A stretch of DNA of 64,000 nucleotides from Sambucus nigra (Eukaryota > Streptophyta > Magnoliopsida > Dipsacales > Adoxaceae): contig OX422211.1 in the NCBI GenBank assembly GCA_949130495.1, positions 332,352,504 to 332,416,503 on the forward strand, in the 5' to 3' direction. Below the pieces are notes generated by a model. The model was not told the DNA's origin and made no database searches. It was given only the letters and a program-made list of their open reading frames with translations. How positions within the stretch are numbered: the stretch's first letter is position 1; every line of letters starts with the position of its first letter. Shown in pieces: positions 56,000-64,000 of this stretch. A program made the translations under genes and the position numbers.

Positions 56000-58900
56000 T
56001 CACTTATCAGTTAGTTGATGACAATTTTCCAAGAATATCTATTAATATTAGTGAATATCTTGAACAAACATAGAGTAAATCCATAGTGGCATGTTATTAG
56101 CGACGTGACGTGGGTTCCCCAAAGGGCTTTTTATGAGAAATATTAAAACCCACAATTACCCCCAAGGATTTATGTCCCATGGGTCATAAATTCTTGTTCA
56201 TCTCATAGAATGTCAATTAAGTTGTTGGATAGAGGACTACTTCTTGGATTAGAAGTTAACCATTAGTGAAAATTCATTTCTAATGATGGCGATATTCTTG
56301 GAAGTTGTGCTAGATAATTTTACATCTAAACGCCTTGAGAGATTCTACCACATTTCACATTTTTGAACATACTTAATGGAGTCCTGTTGCATAAAAGGTC
56401 ACCAATTACCTTCATTGATTGCTCAAAAAGCTAGGGATCTCCCTCTAGTGTGGCTTATATATATTCCATCATAGAGTTTATACAAGACCCTCTCAACTTC
56501 GTTTGGGTGAACTCATCGCAAGTAAGGTCCCGTAAAAATCATTAATATAGTTTTCCTTCAGAAGATATATAAAAAGAGATACCTTGACCTAAATCTTATG
56601 AGATTCATTCTTATCATCTAGTGGTATGTTATTTTTAAAAAATTTAATGATGGGGTCCAACTAGTTGCTTCAGTTATCGACATTACTTAAGCAACCTCTA
56701 CTTCTTTACTTAAACATGGTCGATTCGGATACTAGACCTGAATGGTTCACTTGAGGTCAAATTCAATTACTGAGGCCAAGGTTTCCAACACAATATCACG
56801 AATGTTGTTTCCTTAGGGAAACTACTAGATGTGTACGTTCTGAAATCGTGCGACCAATACCTGCGCCTTCCCAAGGTAGGATGACATGCGTCCATCCCTT
56901 ATATATTCACTAAATATCTAGTTGGAGACCAACCATAAGTCACAAAAAACTTGAAAATTAGTGTCCCCATAAGTAGGGCCTTATTTTATCCATTGATCAG
57001 TGGTTTGTACTCATCCTCGTGATTAAAGCTTCAAAACCAAGATGTATCTCCTACTAAATTATTTCAACATCAAGATTAAATAAATTCATATCCTTGATCC
57101 TTTAGAGTTGGATTCTCTGCCTATAAATAATTTCCATTCTTCTGGATGATCTAGGTTATGGTTAATGATTTAATCGATGCATGATCCCTAGTCATCACGA
57201 TTTGTTCAAGATGAAGTTCCCTTGGGGTGAATTCTTCAATGAAATCATATAGGACTTGAACTGTGATCGCTGTCCTAGGTTGGTAATGAATGTATAATTT
57301 TCTTAGCGCTACCAACCAACTAGAGATACGTTATAATAGGTCATCCTTTCGGAGTATAAATTTCAATGGGGAAGAGGTTAGAACTATGATGGGTTGTTAT
57401 TTAAAGTAGTGCTTCAACTTTCATGATTAAATGTCCAATTAGTATACCAACTTATATAGTGGGAGTTATCTCTTCTCAACATTGATCATTGTCTTTCTAA
57501 CATAATAGATAGGGTCTTTCCTTTCTGACTCTTCACAAATAAAACAGAGTTGATTGTTTGATTTTTTATGGACAAATAGTAGTACAAAAGTTCCTCTTTG
57601 TCCGGGACTTCCAAAATTAGGGGAGATCTCTGGTAGCTCTTAATTTCCTCTAAGTACGCTGAGCATTAATTGATCCATATACCAATTTTCTTTCCTTAGT
57701 ATTTAAAAGAATGGTCAATAGAATTTCAAAAACTTTAAAACGAACCGATTAAGTGTTGTCAGCATCACGTATGATCTTCTGAACCACACTCAATGTAGTC
57801 GATGTATATTTAATTCATAATGCCTCAATTCCTCTTTAACTAACCAAATACCCAATGAAATTGCCTGATCGAAGGATAATTGGGATGCATTAAGTTTTAT
57901 ATATTAATGATAGAGGATTTTAAAGGTCTTTTAAAGATCGATCAAATGGTTAAACTACCTATTCATCTTTACCAACATGTTATCTATATATACTTACATA
58001 GTGTTGCTCAATTGCTCGACATCTTGGTTACTAGACGCTAATAGGTCACTCATACATTTTTCAATCCAAAAGGCATTACACTAGACGCTAATAGGTCACT
58101 CATACGTTTTTCAATCCAAAAGGCATTACTATGTAATAATATAAGGAAAGTGTGGTAATGAAAGACATATTCTCTTGGTTTGGCCCAAGAAATGAAATTT
58201 GACGATATCCCGAGTAAGCATTTAAATACTCATTCATTTGTGGTTTGCTGTAGTGTCAACTAACTAATTAATCTTTGGATGGGGAAAATGTATTTGGGGA
58301 AGGCTTTGTTCAATTTTGTGAAATCAATGAAATGTTTACAGTTCTCGTTGCTTTACTTGACTACCATTTGATTGGATATCGACTTTAGGATTTTAAATTC
58401 TCTTATGAACCTTGCCTTCAAAATTTTCCATACCTCTTGTTTAATTTATTTGTCCTTCTTATGTGTTGTTCATTGAGCCTTTTGCATGACTAAGTGATAT
58501 GATTGTTCAACGTGCAATGTGTGGCACATAATTTTGTGGCTAATGCCTTACATGTTATATAAATTCCATGTGAGCATGTCTTAATTAGTCTTTTAGATAT
58601 CCATTAGATCAGGTCTTTCTTCACATGTGAGCGAACTTTTATTAAGGAATTTCTTCTTCGGATGTTCGTGGTCCAATGTCACCTGCTTGAGAGGTTCCAT
58701 TACCTGATCGATGGGGAGGACATGAGTTTCCCCCACCCCATATGGTCTGTAGTTTAGTTACTATTTTAGGGTACGCTTCCTTATGTTTCTAATTCCACTA
58801 CTTTCTCTTTCTTCTTTTCATGCTTTGGTGTAGTTTCTGAGATAAATCATTACCGATCAGAATCTTTATTTACCTTTATCTACATAACTCCATGGTAGGT

Positions 58901-59722
58901 AATGAATTTGAGGTTCTGGTGATAGGTGAAAGGTACAACCTTCATTACGTGAAACCTCCCTCTCCACAGGGTGAAATTTTAAGGCAAGTCAATGTCGAGA
59001 ATTAGGAATTTGACTAACTTCAAAATTCATCCTTATCAAATAAGAAAGACTACCTTTCCAAGAGTAATGGTTATCTTTCTTGAAAATTTGACCAATAATA
59101 TTGTGGCCTCCTTAAGCACCTCGATACAAAAGTTGAGCTGGATGAACTACTTTGAGGTAAATGTTCTTAGAAGATCTTACTTAATCGACCAAAACCTTAT
59201 CGATATCATAGTTGTCTATTCTAAGCGTAATAATGCATTATGACATGGGTTCTTAATCTCACCAGGTTTTCCTCAGTGAAAATGATAGCCTTAGTATGGT
59301 CCACCTTCTCTGGTTCTTGGTGATTTCCAATCATGAGTTTTCACGTGTTGATCTGGAAAGCCTCTATCACAGTGGATACCTTTCATCTCTATTATGATGA
59401 CATTACCCTTGATTTGGTTCAAGATGAAAGCAATATGGATCACATTGGACATTGACCCTTCCTCTACATTTCCAAAATGATATATGGTCGCTGATTGGCG
59501 ATATTTTTGTCCTTGCTCTTCTTTTTTCTCAACATAATATTCCAAGTTCCCAGCTTGAACCAATTCCTCTTCATGATACTTGAATGATTTTTAAATATCA
59601 GTCTTGTGGACATGATATTTGTGGTAGGAGCATCTCAATGCTGTGTTTCTCTTCGTGGGGTCTTTAACCATCTTCCCCATCCACTTAAATTACTGCTTAT
59701 CCTTGATCTTCGAGAGGGTCTT
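56000..59722 (-). pseudogene. Very decayed Tat-lineage Ty3/gypsy gag-pol
   Basis: Pieces appear on the minus strand in the right order from right to left. Zinc-knuckle-like CSYHKYHVHKTDI (about 59640-59600) and LVQAGNLEYYVEKKEEQ (about 59560); protease traces VLVD and VVPFTYHQNLKF (about 58940); RT with MPFGLKN (58055-58078) and a changed active site VYIDNML (about 57963-57995, Asn for the second Asp); aRH trace EEWKLFIGRESNSKGS (about 57100-57155); LVSN and RMSSYLGKA (about 56900); integrase zinc-region trace HPNEVERVLYKLYDG and RGRSLAF (about 56450). Stops are frequent. It is cut at 59722 by a chromovirus LTR. Confidence 0.7.
58031..58130. repeat. 50-bp tandem duplication
   Basis: 58031-58080 and 58081-58130 are identical except at two positions. 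The unit covers the MPFGLKN motif of the decayed RT. Confidence 0.97.
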
Positions 59723-62349
59723 TGTCACATCCCAACCTTTCCGTATATCACATAATAATTCCAGTAATACCACAATAATTTACCATATATATAGTAAATG
59801 TTTATTACAACCAATAGTAGCTAAGTATACTGACATGTCATTTTATTCATTATTGATTTTCCATATGTAAGTGACTGATAGAGACACATGGGATGATGCA
59901 CAAAAATTCGCGAGGTCGGGGGGATGTTGCCTTCCTTAGGCTCAGGGTCCATATGATATTTTAAAAGAATAAGCCAACAGATAATTATGATTCTATAACA
60001 ATTTATCAAATAATCCTTGAATATTACTAGAATCAGGTGCATATAAGAAGTTGGATTCAATAGTTCATCTAAAACAGTGTGCAATAATCAGTATGATGAT
60101 ATTGCTACAATTAGAAATATCAAGTTAATAACGTTTAAGGTTGTAGATGGTTTCTAAAATAAGATAACCCATAATTATCTATTAAAGAAGCTTGTGGTCG
60201 ATATCCATACACATAAAAAATAAATCCAAAACCTTTGGAGGTAAAGTAACAGTGCTGAGCCAAAACTCCAAAGAGAGGCATCCCTATGGTAAGCATAAAC
60301 TAGACACTCAATACCCTGAGTCCTACAGGCTAAATAAAACTGTCATGGGTATAAATATAGTTTATTCCCTGGTTATAATGTATGCTATAATAGAACAAGT
60401 TCAATGAAATCAGATTAAATTGATATCATTGGTTCAAAAATCAACATAGAATTTTTAAAATCGAATCAAGTGTAACGTATTCTGAACTACACAAATTACT
60501 TCATAAATGAGAATAAGATAACCGGGGCTATCACATAATGACATGAACAATTGACGTAATCAAAAGCATTGCATGAAATAATACTAAATAAGAATCACCT
60601 ATTTGTTTATGGGCTTTTGAGATTTTAATTCAGGTTGAAGTGTTAAAACTGGGTCCGGTAATGTGTGAAATATAGAAAAGAACGAAGTAAGGTTCTTTAT
60701 ATTGAAAATAATATAGTGTATAAAAATGTTTTGCATACTAAAATAACTTTGGGCGGGTATATTTGTAAATTCTTTTTCTGTTTAATTACACATATTTCCA
60801 CACGCTTTTGAATTTGGGTTAGACTTTTTTTGTCCCTAATGTTATCAGAAATCGCTGTGTGAAGTTTCGAGTTGAAATTCATAAGTTGGAAAAGTTTAGG
60901 GGTTTATGTGCAAAAGAATATTTAGATTTTAAATTCAAATTTTGTGGTTTATTCGAATTTGGTTTCTGGTTGGACAAATAGGGTGATGTAATATACCAGT
61001 TCGATTGAAAAATAAATAAAATTTTTGAAAAAAAATTCAATTTTTTTATTTGGCACGCGCTCTCAAGCGTTAGGTCAAACTTTTCATGCCCTCATGTTGA
61101 CCCGATTCGCACGCGTGTTGACCACTTAATCTTCAACCTTTGTAATTTTAACTTTAGGGTTTAAAACTTTGACCTCTAATTAAATCTTGTACATAATACC
61201 ATTTTGGTTTATTCAAAAGCCATTCTTCCTTATTTTCACGAAGAATTAAAAAATACGAGTTTTATGGATTGAGGTGGACTCTAACCGTTTATCTAGTGTT
61301 TGGAAATTACCAAAAATTTCAGTTTGATATTCATAATTTCTTAGAAAAATTCGAACTATGGCACGTATATGATTTTTTCCTTGAGTAAATTTAGAACAAA
61401 ATGGTTTTGGTTTGAAGGTTTAATTAATAGTATGGAAGGATAATTTGGTTTTTGAAATTTTTAATGTCGTAAATGAAAATTTGCAATTTCAAGCTTCTAA
61501 ACTATATTGCAGTTAAATTGAATGTTGTACCTAGGTAACTTAGACTCCAAGATCAAATATTCCCACCTTGAAACTGGTTAAAGATCAGGAATACATAATT
61601 CACCATTGAAGCTCAAGCTTTAATGGTGTTTTTTGGTTTTTGATATTTCCCAATGCTATGCTAGGTGAATTATTACATGTAAAAGCATAAATGAATCCTA
61701 AAGAAGTACAAAATCCATATAGGATTGATAGAACTAAATTTAATGCATAAAGTATAGGAATATCAAAATTTCTCAAGTTTTAAGCTTAGTGTTTAACTAA
61801 CTGATATGTTTTTGCAAAGGGGTTGTGGTCACTTTATAGGGTAGGTAAAGGTAAGTTGATTGGTGGGTTTAAAGGTGAATTTCAGACGAGTTTAAGTTGG
61901 TTTTGAGTTTTGGGATATGGAAGGGGGCATGTGTTTCCATGTGGATGCTAGGTGGCTGCCTAGGTGTCATCCTAATCAGCAGAGCATGTGTGTAAGATTC
62001 TTAGGCTTCAGTATTTGGTCCTTGTTAGTTTTATTTCAAGTATATGGTCCAATTTATTAACTTTTGAAAGTTTAGGGGCTAAAGTGCAATTTTCTTAACT
62101 TGTCATGGTATTTTTAAAGTATGGGTTGTAATTTGAAATGTATATAAAGTTAGGTGTAGAAAAACTTTGGGTCCATGTTTCATTTATGAGATTTAAACAA
62201 GCTTTGAAAAGTTTAGGGGTTACTTTTGTAATTATTATAACTGAGGGTCTTTTCTATAATTTATGGCTTCTTTGGTGTTTAATTAAGTAATAACTATAGG
62301 TGTCAATTCCTAGGTCATCTAGATACTTTACAAGAAATTAGCATAATTT

Positions 62350-62400
<51 letters not shown>
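59723..62400 (-). repeat. Probable 3' LTR of a Tekay/Del-like chromovirus (upper end uncertain)
   Basis: On the + strand the stretch begins TGTCACATCCCAACC; on the minus strand this is a terminus GGTTGGGATGTGACA, the typical 3' end of Tekay-group LTRs. The region is non-coding, about 2.6 kb (these LTRs are long), and lies directly downstream (minus orientation) of the chromovirus pol. The upper boundary is near the (AC)n tract, but a TG start could not be fixed. The flanking 5 bp at 59718-59722 are GTCTT. Confidence 0.55.
62353..62400. repeat. (AC)n(AT)n microsatellite
   Basis: About 18 AC units followed by AT units, at the junction between the chromovirus pol and its presumed LTR. Confidence 0.95.
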
Positions 62401-62401
<1 letters not shown>

Positions 62402-64000
62402 GGGATAAAGGAATAAGATTCAAGTTTAAACGATCGGCTCGACCTCTTAGAATTCTTCCTACCAAAAAAAATTTCGTCATCAAAATTACCTACAAGAAGT
62501 TCATGGTATCGTTGTTTCATTACATTCCTAGGTTCCCAAGTGACCTCTATGGATCCGTAATGTTGCTAAAGAACTTTGACCAACGAGATGGTTTTGGTGC
62601 GAAGGATTTGGTCCTGAGAGTCTAATATTCTGAGAGGTCTTTCTTCAAAATCTTGATTGGTTCGTATGGACATTCCTTCCCAAGTGATAACATGATGTGG
62701 ATCAGGTATATACTTTCGTAATTGGGACACAAGGAATAAATCGTGTATTTATGATATTTTAGCAGGTAAGTTTAAAAGATAAGATACAGGCCCAATCCTT
62801 TTGTAACTTAGAAAGGTCCTAGATATCGTGGCTCGAGTTTCCCTTTTGTTTTGAATCGTATGATCCCTTTTATAGGGGTGAGTTTTAAGAATACTTGATC
62901 CTTTATTTGGAATTCTAGCGATTGCCTTTGATGATATGCATAACTTTTCTGTCTACTTTGGGCTTCTTGTAATCTTTCCTTAATCAAGCATATCTTTTTG
63001 ATAGTTTCTTCTATTATTTCGGGTTCAAAGATACTATTTTCTCCAGATTCATTCCAACATAATGGAGATCGACATGCTCTTTTGTAAAGTGCCTCATAAG
63101 GAGCGGTCTGGATGCTGGCTCGATAACTATTGTTATAAGAAAATTCAATTAATGCTAAATGATCACTCCAATTTCTTGCCAGATCTAGAGCACATGTGCA
63201 TAACATATCCTCGAGTGTTTGAATTAATCTTTCGAATTTCCCATCTGTTTGAGGATGAAAGGCAGTGCTCAGATGTAACTTGGTACCCATATCATATTGT
63301 AATGCTTGCCAAAAATGTCCTACGAATTGAGGGGAGCGATCGGATACTATAGATAAAGGTGCTCCATGAAGTATGATGATTTCCCGAATGTACAGCTTAC
63401 TAAGTTTCTGGAACGAGTGTGTAGTGTGAACTCAGAGAAAATGTGTTGATTTGGTTAGTCGGTCTATGATTACCCATATTAAGTTATAACCTTATGCTGG
63501 TGGGGGTAATCCACTAACGAAGTCCATGGTGACATGATCCCATTTTCAAGCGAGGATGGGGAGGGGTTATAGTAATCTGCCAGGGTGTTGATGTTAGATC
63601 TTAACTTGTTGACATGTTAGACATTTTTCAACAAAACTCTTAATATATTATTTCATTCCTCTCCACCAATATTGTCTTTCAAGATCATGTAATATTTTTA
63701 TTTATTTTCGGTATGTATAATGAATTTAGAATGACGGGCTTTCTGTAATACTTCTTCCTTTAAAGAGGAATGATAAGGTACGCATATCCGATTTCTATAT
63801 CGTAATCCACTTCCTTATTTATAAGTCCAACCTTCCTTTCCTTTCCCATTTTTGATATTTTGCTGTTGTGTTCTAAGGAAATTATCAGTGGATTGTTGCT
63901 CTATTATATTCTTCTGAAGTGTAAGGTAGGCTATAATGTTTCAGAGAATAATGGAGATTTCTATGGTTTCCTTTTGTAAGTTATATTCTTCTAGGGTGGT
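62401..64000 (-). pseudogene. Chromovirus (Tekay/Del-like) integrase and C-terminal pol, runs off the edge
   Basis: Minus strand from the right edge: zinc-domain remnant VEKCLTCQQVK (about 63630), core HVTMDFVSGLPPP, a stop, IDRLTKSTHFL, a stop, GAPLSIVSDRSPQFVGHFWQ, then an open 160-codon stretch (63290-62808) with LHLSTAFHPQTDGKFERLIQ (D, D, E all present), LIEFSYNNSYRAS and ALYKRACRSPLCW. After a few stops come LRKYIPDPHHVI and a chromodomain-like ending VTWEPRNVMKQRYHELL. The RT and protease lie beyond the window. At least three stops make it inactive. Confidence 0.85.

Overview
The window reads as nuclear DNA of a flowering plant, probably a eudicot. It is AT-rich, has one spliced host gene with GT-AG introns, and is filled with plant-type transposons (Tat-lineage and chromovirus Ty3/gypsy elements, LINEs, hAT, Mutator-like, Tourist and Stowaway families). 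No bacterial-style operon, CRISPR array, rRNA or convincing tRNA gene was seen. The species cannot be told from the sequence.

Left part (1-9.9 kb): a decayed Ty3/gypsy element (LTR end, primer site, gag relic), a LINE 3' end on the minus strand, a SINE tail, a hAT element (4406-6081, 8-bp target duplication ATTACAAC) that holds a 0.58-kb foldback element, and a Mutator-like element (7335-8747) with a duplicated array of short palindromes.

Host gene (9879-19459, + strand): seven readable coding exons give an uninterrupted 416-residue C-terminal part of a HIRIP3-like histone chaperone, with a DEK_C-type domain, a lysine/serine-rich region, a helical domain, a CHZ motif and an acidic tail. The 5' coding exon(s) were not found. 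The last intron is 5.7 kb and holds a 2-kb Mutator-like element and four MITEs, three of them with clear target duplications; the last coding exon adds only six acidic residues.

Middle (20-30 kb): a 1.2-kb hAT element (21851-23050, 8-bp target duplication ATGTCAAC), small repeats, and three broken host-gene copies in the same (minus) orientation within 1.8 kb: an N-rich DCD-domain protein, a UPF0496 protein and the mitochondrial S-adenosylmethionine carrier.

Retrotransposon block (30.2-52.3 kb): two Tat-lineage elements, one inside the other. The older (30176-52319, target duplication GAGAG) has the younger (40391-52272, target duplication GTGAT) inserted in its 3' LTR. Both encode gag, protease, RT, RNase H, a second RNase H and integrase, all broken by stops or frameshifts. 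Both also carry, between pol and the 3' LTR, a decayed antisense gene resembling the 'putative gypsy type transposon' family. The younger element has a tandem array of exact 103-bp period just after pol.

Right part (52.3-64 kb): an RTE-type LINE relic, then a third, very decayed Tat-lineage pol on the minus strand, cut at 59722 by a chromovirus (Tekay/Del-like) also on the minus strand. Its long 3' LTR appears to be about 59723-62400 and its pol runs off the right edge. The window is thus one sparsely expressed host gene in a zone of repeated nested insertion.
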